From assembly GCF_030817015.1 (NCBI RefSeq), contig NZ_JAUSYS010000002.1, positions 62,001-126,000 of the forward strand: 64,000 bases of DNA, given 5' to 3'. Origin of the DNA: Arthrobacter sp. V1I7 (lineage in GTDB: Bacteria; Actinomycetota; Actinomycetes; Actinomycetales; Micrococcaceae). This document shows, piece after piece, positions 8,815 through 17,422 of this stretch (position 1 is the stretch's first letter; the number at the start of each line of letters is the position of its first letter). Both the position numbers and the translations under genes were made by a program. Under the pieces are notes generated by a model. That model did not search any database, was not told where the DNA came from, and saw nothing but the letters and a program-made list of their open reading frames with translations.

Positions 8815-9812
8815 TCCTTGGCGCGGAAGGCGGCATCGAAGCTGGTCTGCGATACGGGGAAGTCGTACTTTTTGAGCGCGGCGAGGGCTTCCGGAGCTCC
8901 GTGCAGGCGGTCCATGCCGGCGTCCTCCCATTCGATGGAGATGGGGCCGTCGTAGCCGATGGCGGCCAGGGCGCGGAAGGAGGATTCCCACGGCACGTCC
9001 CCGCGGCCGGCCGAGACGAAGTGCCAGCCGCGGCGCGGGTCGCCCCAGGGCAGGTGTGAGCCCAGGACGGTGTTCCGGCCGGTGGGGCGGAGCTTGGTGT
9101 CTTTGCAGTCCACGTGGTAGATCCGGTCTTTGAAGTCCCAGATGAAGGAGACCGGGTCGATGCCCTGCCACATGAAGTGGGACGGGTCCCAGTTCAGGCC
9201 GAACGCGGGACGGTGGCCGATCGCCTCGAGGGTCCGGACGGTGGTCCAGTAGTCGTAGGCGATCTCGGAGGGGTGGACCTCGTGCGCGAAGCGGACGCCG
9301 CATTCGTCGAAGACGTCCAGGATCGGGTTCCAGCGGTCCGCGAAGTCTTGGTAGCCGGCGTCGATCACCGCGGCGGGCACGGGCGGGAACATCGTCACGT
9401 ACTGCCAGATGGAGGAGCCGGTGAACCCGACAACGGTATCCACGCCGAGGGCCTTGGCCAGCCGGGCGGTCTGCTGCATTTCCTCCGCGGCGCGTGTGCG
9501 GACGCCCTCGGGGTCGCCGTCGCCCCACACCTTGGCCCCCACAATGGCCTCGTGCCGGAAGTCGATCGGGTCGTCGCACACGGCCTGGCCCTTGAGGTGG
9601 TTGGAGATGGCCCAGACCTTGAGGTTGTATTTCTCCAGCACGGCGAGTTTGGACTCGACGTAGCCGGGCTCGTCCCAGCGCCAGGCGTCCAGGTGGTCGC
9701 CGGAGACGGCGATTTCCAGACCGTCGTAGCCCCAGCCGGAGGCCAGGCGCGCAACTTCCTCGAACGGGAGGTCGGCCCACTGGCCGGTGAACAGGGTGTA
9801 AGGGCGGGGCAT
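8811..9812 (-). CDS. Sugar phosphate isomerase/epimerase (xylose isomerase-like TIM barrel)
   Basis: 333 residues starting MPRPYTLFTGQWADLPF. Motifs include WGYDGLEIAVSGDHLD, ISNHLKGQAVCDD, VGFTGSSIWQ, FAHEVHPSEIAYDY, GLNWDPSHFMWQGID and IYHVDCKDTKL. The Glu, Asp-His, His and Asp positions match the metal-binding pattern of this superfamily. Its length (333 residues, above the usual 270-290) places it with a longer subgroup usually paired with a Gfo/Idh oxidoreductase. A relic that may be the end of such a partner sits 1 base upstream (9814). GC is high and codon use ordinary, so this gene itself appears functional. Confidence 0.88.
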   Translation of the reverse strand: MPRPYTLFTGQWADLPFEEVARLASGWGYDGLEIAVSGDHLDAWRWDEPGYVESKLAVLEKYNLKVWAISNHLKGQAVCDDPIDFRHEAIVGAKVWGDGDPEGVRTRAAEEMQQTARLAKALGVDTVVGFTGSSIWQYVTMFPPVPAAVIDAGYQDFADRWNPILDVFDECGVRFAHEVHPSEIAYDYWTTVRTLEAIGHRPAFGLNWDPSHFMWQGIDPVSFIWDFKDRIYHVDCKDTKLRPTGRNTVLGSHLPWGDPRRGWHFVSAGRGDVPWESSFRALAAIGYDGPISIEWEDAGMDRLHGAPEALAALKKYDFPVSQTSFDAAFRAKD

Positions 9813-9813
9813 C

Positions 9814-9920
9814 TCAGGCTCCTTCGGGAACGGCGGTGGGGGCGGCGGTTACGTGGAAGCCATCCAGCTGGACCACCGAGCTCTGGGTCGCGGCGCTTGT
9901 TGTAGTCGCCGCCGGCTCCG
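9814..9920 (-). pseudogene. Possible 3' tail of a lost upstream partner (oxidoreductase?)
   Basis: On the minus strand an open tail reads SAATQSSVVQLDGFH and on to PTAVPEGA, ending in TGA at 9816-9814, one base from the isomerase start. That spacing is typical of operon neighbours and the tail resembles the end of a Gfo/Idh/MocA protein, the usual partner. Upstream the frame runs into unrelated DNA. Only ~30 residues remain, so the identification is weak. Confidence 0.3.
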
Positions 9921-10038
9921 GGTTCGATCTTATTACTGTCCCCACCGAGCGCGCATGCCCGTGCGGCGAGCTTGCAAGGTCAAGATTCTTCCGAGAAGTC
10001 CAAGACCACCTGGAGTGCCTGCTGGGGGTTGCTTGAGA

Positions 10039-10387
10039 TCCAAGCTAAAGCCGGTTCCGCACCTCCGGCCAGGGCCAATCGATTGATTGCCGCGATAAGA
10101 AGCTCACCGACAAAGTGGCGCGCAAACCCTCCAAAACCCCACTCCGGATGACCTTGGGGCTCCACCGATTCCCCGTTGGCGAAGGACTTCGGGTGCGTCC
10201 CGGCGCAGAAGGCCCGGCTTGCACCGGTCAGCACGCGACCCGGACGTCGCGATCAGCCGCCAGTTGTGGCCGAGGGCGGCGTTCACCGCGTTCAAGGACC
10301 GCAGGCGGTTCAGCAGTACTAGCGCGACATTATCAAGGACCTCGTAGAGGACGACATCATCCTGCGTCGGGTGACAGGGCGGGTCAT
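10039..10387 (-). pseudogene. Enoyl-CoA hydratase/isomerase remnant, frameshifted and truncated
   Basis: The minus strand keeps a clean start: AAGGAG, then ATG at 10387. A first frame (after a shift near the start) reads DDVVLYEVLDNVALVLLNR and then SLNAVNAALGH. A second frame reads LTGASRAFCAG, KSFANGESVEP, GHPEWGFGGFARHFV and LIAAINRLALAGGAEPALA. These are consecutive crotonase-fold segments: N-terminal strand, CAG oxyanion loop, and AAxNGxAxGGG. The Asn-Gly of the last motif is changed (AINRLALAGG), and nothing after ~10039 is recognisable, so two thirds of the enzyme is lost. Confidence 0.75.
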
Positions 10388-10442
10388 TGACGGTCTCCTT
10401 CTACTACCTCTGCGGGCAGCTTGTAGGCTGTCAGCATCGGGC

Positions 10443-11333
10443 CTAGAGGACTAGAACGGTCCGGCCCCCGGCTCGTGTCTCGTAGGATTCGAACGCCTTG
10501 TGGATGTCCCTGAGTCCGAAGACGGTTGGCGCCGGCAGGGTCAGCGTTCCGGATTCGACGTGGCCAGCCAGAACGGCGAGGCGTTCACCGGATTCTTCGA
10601 TCCGCACCACTGTTCCGGTCTTGCCTTCCATCGAGTCCCCTCCTGGTTCGGTACCTGGGACGACCGACACGTAGGTTCCGCCCGGGCGAAGCGCCTCGGC
10701 GATGTCAATACCGGCAGCGTCAACGATCCGGTCGAAGGAATTCGAGGGCACATCGTCCACATAGACTTCGCTGACCCCGGCGGTGCGCAACGGCTCCGCC
10801 TGCGACTCGCTGAGCACGAGTGCGTGAACTTGAAGCCCCCGGTTCAGGAGAAGTTGAACGACAATCCAACCCACGGCCCCTGCCGCTCCGACCACCAGAA
10901 TCCGATCTCCGGCAGCGGGGGCTAAGTCCTCTACAGCCTTGAGTGCCGTGAGTCCGACCAAGGGCAACTGCGCCAGCACGGCCGACTCGATGCCCTCGGG
11001 GGCCGGGGTTATGGACGAAGCTGGCAGAACGACATACTCCGACCAAGTGCCTCGGGCGGTGACCGCCATGTTGGACATGGCCAGCACTCGAGTGCCCTCG
11101 GCAGGGCCCACCGTTTCCGGGCCGAGTCCCGCGACCTGCCCGACCAGGTCCCAGCCCAAAATGAAGGGATAGTCGCCGCTTAGCGGAACGATAGCGCCGT
11201 TGCGGATCTTCAAGTCCGCAGGATTGATGGCCGATGCCTTGAACCGGATGAGTACCTCGCCCGGGCCAGGTACTGGCGTAGGCAGGTCGCGGAGATTGAG
11301 GTCGTTCGGTGCGTCGAGTTGGATGGTAAGCAT
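10443..11333 (-). CDS. Zinc-independent alcohol dehydrogenase / quinone oxidoreductase-like protein (MDR superfamily)
   Basis: 296 residues from ATG 11333, with GAAAGG upstream; the longer open frame to 11432 lacks a ribosome site and covers operator DNA. The GroES-like N-terminus reads LPTPVPGPGEVLIRFKASAINPADLK, then YPFILGWDLVGQVAGLG. A Rossmann domain follows (RILVVGAAGAVGWIVVQLL). The zinc-ligand cysteines of classical alcohol dehydrogenases are absent, which fits NADPH:quinone oxidoreductase-type enzymes. It is divergent from the truncated CGNR regulator and shares the operator stretch 11403-11448, so that regulator probably controlled it. Substrate unknown. Confidence 0.85.
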   Translation of the reverse strand: MLTIQLDAPNDLNLRDLPTPVPGPGEVLIRFKASAINPADLKIRNGAIVPLSGDYPFILGWDLVGQVAGLGPETVGPAEGTRVLAMSNMAVTARGTWSEYVVLPASSITPAPEGIESAVLAQLPLVGLTALKAVEDLAPAAGDRILVVGAAGAVGWIVVQLLLNRGLQVHALVLSESQAEPLRTAGVSEVYVDDVPSNSFDRIVDAAGIDIAEALRPGGTYVSVVPGTEPGGDSMEGKTGTVVRIEESGERLAVLAGHVESGTLTLPAPTVFGLRDIHKAFESYETRAGGRTVLVL

Positions 11334-11402
11334 TTTGCTGCCTTTCGTAGAACGGGTAATAGGGACACGGGGATCCGATTGGGAAGCGTGACTGGTTAAG
11401 CA

Positions 11403-11448
11403 GGTGACGATCGTCGCATTACAAGTAGTCACCTGTCAAGCTGGTGAC
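11403..11448. promoter_or_regulatory. Three-half-site operator (GGTGAC / GTCACC / GGTGAC), copy 1
   Basis: GGTGAC at 11403, GTCACC at 11428 and GGTGAC at 11443 have start-to-start distances of 25 and 15 bases. The first two form the inverted repeat CAGGTGAC...GTCACCTG. On the minus strand TTGACA (11439-11434) abuts the site and could be the -35 of the oxidoreductase gene at 11333. The same three half-sites with the same spacing recur at 12093-12138. Confidence 0.6.
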
Positions 11449-11685
11449 ACGAAACATTCATTCGTCTGCGGCAATGCGGCCCTCGACTTCGCCTCCACAT
11501 TTGGCTCACGGCTTGGGGCGCCTGTCGAACTGTTCCCGTCGCCGGAGAGCCTGGACTCCTCGTTTTGCGAATCCGGGATCGTCGACGGAGACATCAAATT
11601 TCAGCCGGCAGACCTTGACGAGGCCATTCTGATCCGGGCGGGGGCCCTCTCCCGCGAAACCGCAGCCAGCGTATCTGCCCCGTGA
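11404..11685 (+). pseudogene. Truncated CGNR/ABATE-type transcriptional regulator (N-terminal part only)
   Basis: The frame reads FVCGNAALDFASTFGSR, then LGAPVELFPSPESLDSSF and FQPADLDEAILIR. This is the start of an ABATE-domain (CGNR zinc-finger regulator) protein, whose full length is about 180-200 residues. From about residue 80 the sequence stops resembling the family, and a stop follows at 11685. The C-terminal CGNR zinc-finger that binds DNA is missing and I could not find it in any frame up to 12086. The GTG start lies inside the operator repeats, so the true start is uncertain. It is probably inactive. Confidence 0.7.
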
Positions 11686-12086
11686 CAATGCCACCTGCTG
11701 CAATCAACGGGATCTCCCCAAGTCATTTGAGCAACACGTGCAGGGGCGTGATCCCTGCCGGTCCGGCTGCATCGAGAGGGTACCCCTGCGCCCGCCAGTT
11801 TCGGGCCCCTGGATGCACGCCTCGTTCTTGCAGCGTGGAGACGATGCCCGCCGCCGGCACATCGCAGGCCACGGGCACGATGGCGGGGGCTGGTTCGCAT
11901 GGGACGCCGGGCTTGCTTTGCCGATCCCGCCCGACGTTTCTGACTTCCAAGCTTTAGTAGTGAGAAGACCGGGGCCTACTGCCGGCGTGCCAGGCTGCCG
12001 GCCGCCAAGGGCCCCCTGCCGCTTCTGGCGTGGCCGTCGCCGAGCATGCCGGATCCACCAGCTGCCAGAGCAGCCGAGTAACCCCC
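11686..12086 (+). other. Decayed stretch, no gene recognised
   Basis: About 400 bases without a frame I can assign. It probably holds what is left of the CGNR regulator C-terminus and the body of a deleted VOC gene copy, since the promoter-like element and VOC tail that follow belong together. Confidence 0.4.
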
Positions 12087-12138
12087 TTGACAGGTGACGA
12101 CATCGCGTGCAAATATCGTTACCAGTTGAAGCGGTGAC
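12087..12138 (+). promoter_or_regulatory. Promoter with three-half-site operator, copy 2
   Basis: TTGACA at 12087-12092 is followed 18 bases later by AAATAT (12111-12116), a plausible -35/-10 pair. Half-sites GGTGAC (12093), GTTACC (12118) and GGTGAC (12133) repeat the spacings 25 and 15 of the copy at 11403. Both copies share the string TTGACAGGTGAC (on opposite strands). It should control the VOC gene and the flavoprotein gene behind it. Confidence 0.6.
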
Positions 12139-12146
12139 GAAGAAGC

Positions 12147-12206
12147 GATCCGGACGGCAACACCTGGTTCCTCCAGGAAATCAACACCCGGGCACCCGGG
12201 CGATGA
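12147..12206 (+). pseudogene. 3' relic of a second VOC gene copy
   Basis: These 60 bases encode [19 protein letters not shown] plus stop, the same 19 residues that end the intact VOC gene (12633-12692), with only a handful of base differences. The relic sits between the promoter and the intact copy, so the array was once two tandem VOC genes and most of the first was deleted. Confidence 0.85.
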
Positions 12207-12248
12207 GCGCACAACCAACTACTAAACAAACAAAAGGGATTTATCATC

Positions 12249-12692
12249 ATGGATTTGAAGCTTGAAGTACTGTTCGTTCCCGTTTCCGACGTCGATCGGG
12301 CCAAGGCCTTCTACGAATCGCTCGGATTCCGCCTCGATGTCGATTACGTCGCCAGCGAAGAGTTCCGGCTGGCGCATTTGACCCCTCCCGGGTCGGAAGC
12401 ATCCATCATCATCGGCAAGGGCGTCACCACAGCCGCACCCGGATCACTCCAGAACACGATTTTCGCCGTGAAGGACATCGTCGCGACCCGGGCCGACCTT
12501 GCTGCAAAGGGCGCCGATGTCTCCGAGGTCTTCCACTACGCGGACGGATTCATCTTCCACCTCGACCACCAGCACCGCGTTCCCGGCCCGCACCCGGAAC
12601 GCGCCGACTACCAGTCCTTTGCAACCTTCAGTGACCCGGACGGCAACACCTGGTTCCTGCAGGAAATCAACACCCGGGCGCCCGGCCGATGA
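12249..12692 (+). CDS. VOC family (glyoxalase/bleomycin-resistance fold) protein
   Basis: 147 residues. The start VLFVPVSDVDRAKAFYESLGFRLDVDY is the classic first beta-alpha-beta of the vicinal-oxygen-chelate fold, and the end FATFSDPDGNTWFLQEINTR supplies the usual metal-site Glu. A His-rich loop (FHYADGFIFHLDHQHR) lies between the two halves and is not typical of glyoxalase I. The stop overlaps the next gene's start (ATGA). Members of this subgroup are mostly uncharacterised; an isomerase, lyase or resistance role cannot be chosen from the sequence. Confidence 0.88.
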   Translation: MDLKLEVLFVPVSDVDRAKAFYESLGFRLDVDYVASEEFRLAHLTPPGSEASIIIGKGVTTAAPGSLQNTIFAVKDIVATRADLAAKGADVSEVFHYADGFIFHLDHQHRVPGPHPERADYQSFATFSDPDGNTWFLQEINTRAPGR

Positions 12693-14125
12693 ACAACCCG
12701 AACGGTTCAGCAGAATATGACCTGATCGTGCTCGGCGGCGGTGCCGTGGGAGAGAACATTGCCGACCGCGCGGTGCAGGGCGGCCTGACCGCAGTGATTG
12801 TCGAGAACGAGCTCGTCGGTGGCGAGTGCTCCTACTGGGCATGCATGCCCTCAAAGGCGCTGCTGCGCTCGGCCCAGGTGCTGCGCGCAGCCCGGCAGGT
12901 CCCCGGCGCCGCGCAGGCCGTGACCGGTGACCTCGACGTGCAGGCAGTGCTGGCACGCCGGGATTCCTTCGCCGGCAACTGGTCCGACAAGGGGCAGGTG
13001 AGGTGGCTCGACAGCGCCGGCATTGCCCTGGTCCGCGGCCACGGCCGGCTCACCGGACCCAAGCAGGTCACCGTCACCGCCTACGACGGCACCATCACGA
13101 AGCTGACCGCACGCCATGCCGTGGCCGTCACGACCGGATCCGACGCGCTCCTGCCCGACATTGACGGACTCGCTGATGCCCGGCCGTGGACCAGCCGCGA
13201 GGCAACCAGCGCCCGGTCGGTTCCTGAGAGCCTGGCCATCATCGGCGGCGGCGTTGTCGGTGCCGAGATGGCAACGGTTTATGCAGCTTTTGGCACGGCA
13301 GTAACCCTGATCTCCATCGGCGGGCTGCTCTCCGGCATGGAGCCGTTCGCCGGGGAGCTGGTCGCCGATGCCCTCCGTGAGCAGGGTGTCACCGTGATGC
13401 TCGATACGAAAACCACCCGCGTCACCCGGAACGAACACGGTGTCACCCTCGAGACCGGGGACGGCAGCACCATCACCGCCCAGGAAGTCCTCGTCGCCAC
13501 CGGCCGCACCCCCCGCACCGGGGATATCGGCCTGGACGCGGTCGGGCTCACGCCCGGCGGCTGGATCGAGACCGATGACACCATGCTGGTTCCGGGCTTC
13601 GACTGGCTCTACGCCGCCGGCGACGTGACAAAGCGTGCGCTGCTCACCCACCAGGGAAAGTACCAGGCCCGCGCAGCCGGTGACGTCATCGCCGCCCGCG
13701 CGGCCGGAGCACCAGTATCGGACGCGCCCTGGGGAACCCACGTCGCCACCGCCGACCATCAGGCCGTCCCGCAGGTCACGTTCACCGACCCCGAGATCGC
13801 CTCCGTGGGCCTCACCGCCGCGGCCGCGCGCAGGAGCGGTTATGACATCCGGGTGGTCGACTACGAGATCGGGCACGTCGCCGGCGCGAGCGTGCGGGCC
13901 GACGGCTACACCGGCACCGCCCGGATGGTCGTGGACGAGAAGCGCAAAGTCGTGCTCGGCGTGACCTTCGTCGGTCCCGACGTGAGCGAACTGCTGCACG
14001 CCGCGACCGTCGCGGTCGTCTCGGAAGTCCCGCTCAACCGCCTGTGGCATGCCGTACCGGCCTACCCCACAGTCAACGAGGTCTGGCTCCGGCTCCTCGA
14101 AACCTACGGGCGCCCGGCCCGCTAG
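12689..14125 (+). CDS. FAD-dependent pyridine nucleotide-disulfide oxidoreductase (dihydrolipoyl dehydrogenase-like)
   Basis: 478 residues. FAD-binding [14 protein letters not shown] at the N-terminus is followed by the redox-active disulfide [18 protein letters not shown] (CxxxxC). The NAD(P) site is [21 protein letters not shown], the second FAD motif is [17 protein letters not shown], and the C-terminal interface motif [11 protein letters not shown] carries the catalytic His-Glu. Fold and active site are complete. No lipoyl-enzyme genes are adjacent, and translational coupling to a VOC protein suggests a detoxification or small-thiol reductase role rather than a 2-oxoacid complex E3 (inference). 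Confidence 0.9.
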   Translation: MNNPNGSAEYDLIVLGGGAVGENIADRAVQGGLTAVIVENELVGGECSYWACMPSKALLRSAQVLRAARQVPGAAQAVTGDLDVQAVLARRDSFAGNWSDKGQVRWLDSAGIALVRGHGRLTGPKQVTVTAYDGTITKLTARHAVAVTTGSDALLPDIDGLADARPWTSREATSARSVPESLAIIGGGVVGAEMATVYAAFGTAVTLISIGGLLSGMEPFAGELVADALREQGVTVMLDTKTTRVTRNEHGVTLETGDGSTITAQEVLVATGRTPRTGDIGLDAVGLTPGGWIETDDTMLVPGFDWLYAAGDVTKRALLTHQGKYQARAAGDVIAARAAGAPVSDAPWGTHVATADHQAVPQVTFTDPEIASVGLTAAAARRSGYDIRVVDYEIGHVAGASVRADGYTGTARMVVDEKRKVVLGVTFVGPDVSELLHAATVAVVSEVPLNRLWHAVPAYPTVNEVWLRLLETYGRPAR

Positions 14126-14287
14126 AAGTTTGTCCCGACTCCGGCGGCGGTGTCGTCTCCGCAATCTTGCGGCGGCGCCGCCGCCGTCGTCGGTGCTGTC
14201 CACCTCGTTGGATAAGACGACTGTACGGATCCCTGCGTTTTCCTGACCTCTAGCCCCAGACCACTCACCCTGACCGATCGGCACACC

Positions 14288-14707
14288 ATGTCCCACAGCC
14301 CCCTCTCGCAACACGAAAAGAGTCTGCTTGAGCAGCTCGAGAAACAGTTCAAAGAGGACGACCCCATATTCGCCAACGCAATGGAACCGGAGCCGGCACG
14401 TAAGCGGTCCGCCCTCCGCCTTGCCATCGGCCCGACTTCCATCGCGGCCGGCATACTGCTCGTGGTGCTGGGTGCAACACTTCAGGGCGCCGTTCCGGCC
14501 GTCCTTGTCGGTGTCCTGGGCTTTGCCACGATGATCGCTGGAGGGCATTTCGCCGTGCAGCACACCTCGGGAGGCAGAAACAAAGTAGGTGCCCCCGTCA
14601 TTGTGCCAGCGGACTCAGTCGGAGGCCAAAAGGCGGGAAAGGACTGCCGCTTCTTCAAGGACGGCGTCGGCCACCTGGCCCTGTGCAGCTTGTTTTGGTG
14701 CGTGTAG
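14288..14707 (+). CDS. DUF3040 family small membrane protein
   Basis: 139 residues. The N-terminal PLSQHEKSLLEQLEKQFKEDDPIFA is the DUF3040 signature. Two hydrophobic segments follow (about residues 50-68 and 70-88), consistent with two membrane passes. The last ~30 residues (from GGQKAGKDCRFF to the end) do not look like the usual polar tail, so a late frameshift is possible. Function in actinobacteria is unknown. It is convergent with the LOV-GGDEF-EAL gene. Confidence 0.75.
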   Translation: MSHSPLSQHEKSLLEQLEKQFKEDDPIFANAMEPEPARKRSALRLAIGPTSIAAGILLVVLGATLQGAVPAVLVGVLGFATMIAGGHFAVQHTSGGRNKVGAPVIVPADSVGGQKAGKDCRFFKDGVGHLALCSLFWCV

Positions 14708-14738
14708 TCGCCTGCGAGCTGGCCGGCGACTGATGGTA

Positions 14739-16868
14739 TCAAGCCCCGGTGGGGTCGTTGCCGGTGATTTGTTTAGTGAGCCAGTTCAGGAGATCAGAGG
14801 CGGATTCGCGATGATCGAAATCGCCTGAGTGCTGCTGTTCGTGCCACTCTATCGCGGCCTCGGCGGAGGGCTCAGCGGACAGGAACGAATTCATCGGACA
14901 GGCATCGAGCGGGCCCGGGTGCGGGGACTCGAGGCGGGCCAACTGCCAGTGGTAGGCCAGTGCGCCCGGGAATGTGTGGAAAGGCGCATGACGGGATGGC
15001 GCTGTGAAGTCCGCGATCCAGGCCGGGACGCTCTCGGCTGGCAGGGGACGGGCAAGGTAATAGCCTTGGCCGTATGGGATTCCGAGGGTGGACGCGGCTT
15101 CGGTGATTCCGGCGTCTTCGAGGCCTTCTGCGATGACATCCCATCCCATGTCTTGGCCCAATTGAATCATCGTGGTGAGGAACGTCAGGGTGCGGATCGG
15201 GGATGTTCTGAGCTGGGCAAGTATCCGGTGGTCTATTTTGACGGTGGTGAACGGCAGTGCGGTCAGCCGTCGAAGGCTGCTGTGGCCGCCGCCCAGATCA
15301 TCCATGGCCATCCCCACGCCAAGCGCCAGGAGGTCGTTGAAGGCCCGGCTCTGAATGTCACAGTCCTCGAAGTGGTTCTCTAGGAGCTCGAGGACCAGCC
15401 GGTGCGGCGCGATGTTGTGGCGGTTCAGGGTGGACGCGACCCATCGTGTGCAGCCCGGGTTCCGGAGGACAGTGGGTGGGAGGTTGATACTCACTCGCAG
15501 CCCGTGTCCCTGGCTGTCCCAGACCGCGAGCTGGTTCAGAACCTGTTCAAGCCCTGCTTTGAACAGCCGAACAATGCCATCGTCGGTGAGCAGAGGCAGG
15601 AAGACATCGGGCGGGATGATGGTCCCGTCCTCGAGGGTGAGCCGGGCCAGGGCCTCAAGGAAATGGATCTTTCCGGTTTTCAGGTCGATCACGGGCTGGA
15701 AGAACATGCGCAGGCCACCAGTGAAGAGCCTGTGCCGGTACGCCTGTGCGTCGTCTACGGACCGGGTCAGACGCGGCCCGGATGTGCCCGGTCCTGCTGC
15801 CACTGGCTGCGGGCCGTGGCCATCGGGGACCCCAGCGGCGGGTGTGTTGTCCAGGTGCCACCATTGGCTGCGGACGTCTTTGCGGTCTTTGAGGTGGTAA
15901 AGGGCGGCATCTGCCCGTCGAAGGACAGCGTTGCCGTCCTCCCGGCCGGGTAGGCAAAGTGCCACGCCGACACTCATTTCAATGGGGACGCTGACGGTCG
16001 GGCCGAGGACGAATGCGGTGTCCACAAGCCGGTGAAGGCTGGTGAGGATAGTCCCGATCTGTTCCTCGGCGGTGTTCGCGTCCAGGTCCTCGATCACCAG
16101 GACGAACTCGTCTCCGCCGAGGCGCGCAAGAAAGTCCGTCCCGCGCAGCTTTCCTCGAAGCCGGCGGCCGAATTCGGCCAGGAGGGCGTCGCCAGCCTCA
16201 TGTCCGAAGATGTCATTGACGAGTTTGAAGTCGGCAAGATCGATGACCGCGATTGCGGCTTGTCCCGCGCTGTTGACGCTGCGCTCGGCGAGTCCGGACA
16301 GATGCTGGTCCAACGCCGTCCTGTTCGGCAGACCCGTGACCGGATCGTGAAGAACCAGGAACCGGAGTCGGTCCTGCCTTGACTTCTGTGCCGTTACATC
16401 CCGTTGAACACTAAGGATATGCGTGACCGCGCCGGTGTCATCCCTCAACGGAGAGACAGGGAGGGCATCCCAGAAGGGTGTCCCGTCTTTGCGGTGGTTT
16501 AGGATCTCACCCCGGAAAGTTTCCCCGCGGGCGAGGGTGGTCCGCAGCGCCGCGACCGTAGCTGGGTCGGATCCGGTCCCCTGGAGTAGACGGCAGTTGC
16601 GACCCAAAACCTCCTCCGCGCTGTATCCTGTGACGGCTGTGAAAGCAGCATTCGCGTAGACGATGCGCTGAGCGTCGGTCATGAGTGAGCCCTCAGAAAG
16701 AGCATCCAGGGCGTGGTCGAGCAGAGCATGGGGACCCAGCCCCGCCACAAGCCCTTCCCGGTCCAGCACTGTGCTCCGCGCGCCTCCCCGGCCCGGCCTG
16801 TCGTCAGAGGCCAGACGGGCACGTCCGTAGAGAGACCGCACCGCGTTCATCCAAAAATGCATCTTCAT
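14739..16868 (-). CDS. LOV-GGDEF-EAL protein: putative blue-light-modulated c-di-GMP enzyme
   Basis: 709 residues from ATG 16868, with GGAGG at 16877-16873; TTG 16871 is an alternative. An N-terminal PAS domain of LOV type carries GYSAEEVLGRNCRLLQG, with the flavin-adduct cysteine at residue 92, followed by NHRKDGTPFWD. GGDEF is intact (251-255) and has an inhibitory RxxD site (RGTD, 242-245) five residues upstream. EAL is intact (405-407), with MDDLGGGHSSL, IAEGLED and QGYYLARP. Both c-di-GMP synthesis and breakdown are possible. In the LOV core one flavin-contacting Asn is Asp (FWD instead of FWN). No membrane segment was seen. Confidence 0.88.
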   Translation of the reverse strand: MKMHFWMNAVRSLYGRARLASDDRPGRGGARSTVLDREGLVAGLGPHALLDHALDALSEGSLMTDAQRIVYANAAFTAVTGYSAEEVLGRNCRLLQGTGSDPATVAALRTTLARGETFRGEILNHRKDGTPFWDALPVSPLRDDTGAVTHILSVQRDVTAQKSRQDRLRFLVLHDPVTGLPNRTALDQHLSGLAERSVNSAGQAAIAVIDLADFKLVNDIFGHEAGDALLAEFGRRLRGKLRGTDFLARLGGDEFVLVIEDLDANTAEEQIGTILTSLHRLVDTAFVLGPTVSVPIEMSVGVALCLPGREDGNAVLRRADAALYHLKDRKDVRSQWWHLDNTPAAGVPDGHGPQPVAAGPGTSGPRLTRSVDDAQAYRHRLFTGGLRMFFQPVIDLKTGKIHFLEALARLTLEDGTIIPPDVFLPLLTDDGIVRLFKAGLEQVLNQLAVWDSQGHGLRVSINLPPTVLRNPGCTRWVASTLNRHNIAPHRLVLELLENHFEDCDIQSRAFNDLLALGVGMAMDDLGGGHSSLRRLTALPFTTVKIDHRILAQLRTSPIRTLTFLTTMIQLGQDMGWDVIAEGLEDAGITEAASTLGIPYGQGYYLARPLPAESVPAWIADFTAPSRHAPFHTFPGALAYHWQLARLESPHPGPLDACPMNSFLSAEPSAEAAIEWHEQQHSGDFDHRESASDLLNWLTKQITGNDPTGA

Positions 16869-17422
16869 CAAACCTCCAGTTCAAAATACGCTATTTCGGC
16901 GGCATTGAGACAGTGGAATGAAATTCGTGCGGGAGACCTTCGACCCGAAATATTCCTCTCAAGTTAATACTCTGACGCTGCCCAATAAGCGTAGACCGGA
17001 ATGAAAGGAAGAAGTCCTTTCGCTCAAGGGAACAACTTCAGCGCATCTGCATCGGTAATGGTCTTGATAATTCATGAGTAATTCAAACGCTTAATTTCCC
17101 CCGAGACCCATTGCCCAATCCACCTCCGCCGAGGGCCGTACCCGTCCAAGTATCGCCCAGGGCCTCGACATGGTGCTGTGCAGACAAACGCAGAGGAAGA
17201 CCCGGTCCTCGACTTGGGGGATCGAAAGCGGGCCTTCCTCCGCAGCACGCCTCCAATGCGGAAAAATGTCGAAGACGCAGAATCAAGGTAGCAGGACTTC
17301 CTTCGGGGCGCGACGGCTCGATTGTGATATGAATCACCTTCAAGTCGGTCTATTTTATTATCTATTTGTCAAACTTTGGGAAGCCTTAGGGTGATATCAA
17401 AATATCCTCGGGAAGGACGGGG
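16869..17422 (-). other. AT-richer intergenic stretch upstream of the LOV-GGDEF-EAL gene
   Basis: About 550 bases with no supported gene. The gene's Shine-Dalgarno (GGAGG) is at 16877-16873. The part near 17330-17410 is clearly AT-richer than its surroundings and includes the near-palindrome GATATCAAAATATC, so promoters for the genes on both sides probably lie here. Confidence 0.4.

Noticed and set aside
14126..14287. GCGGCGGCGCCGCCGC-type palindromic run as a terminator
   Set aside because: It is a simple GC-repeat in a high-GC genome with no consistent stem at a transcript end.
12851..14563. 570-residue open frame on the minus strand
   Set aside because: Antisense to the disulfide oxidoreductase gene, which has all family motifs. 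The protein is Gly/Asp/His-rich shadow sequence.
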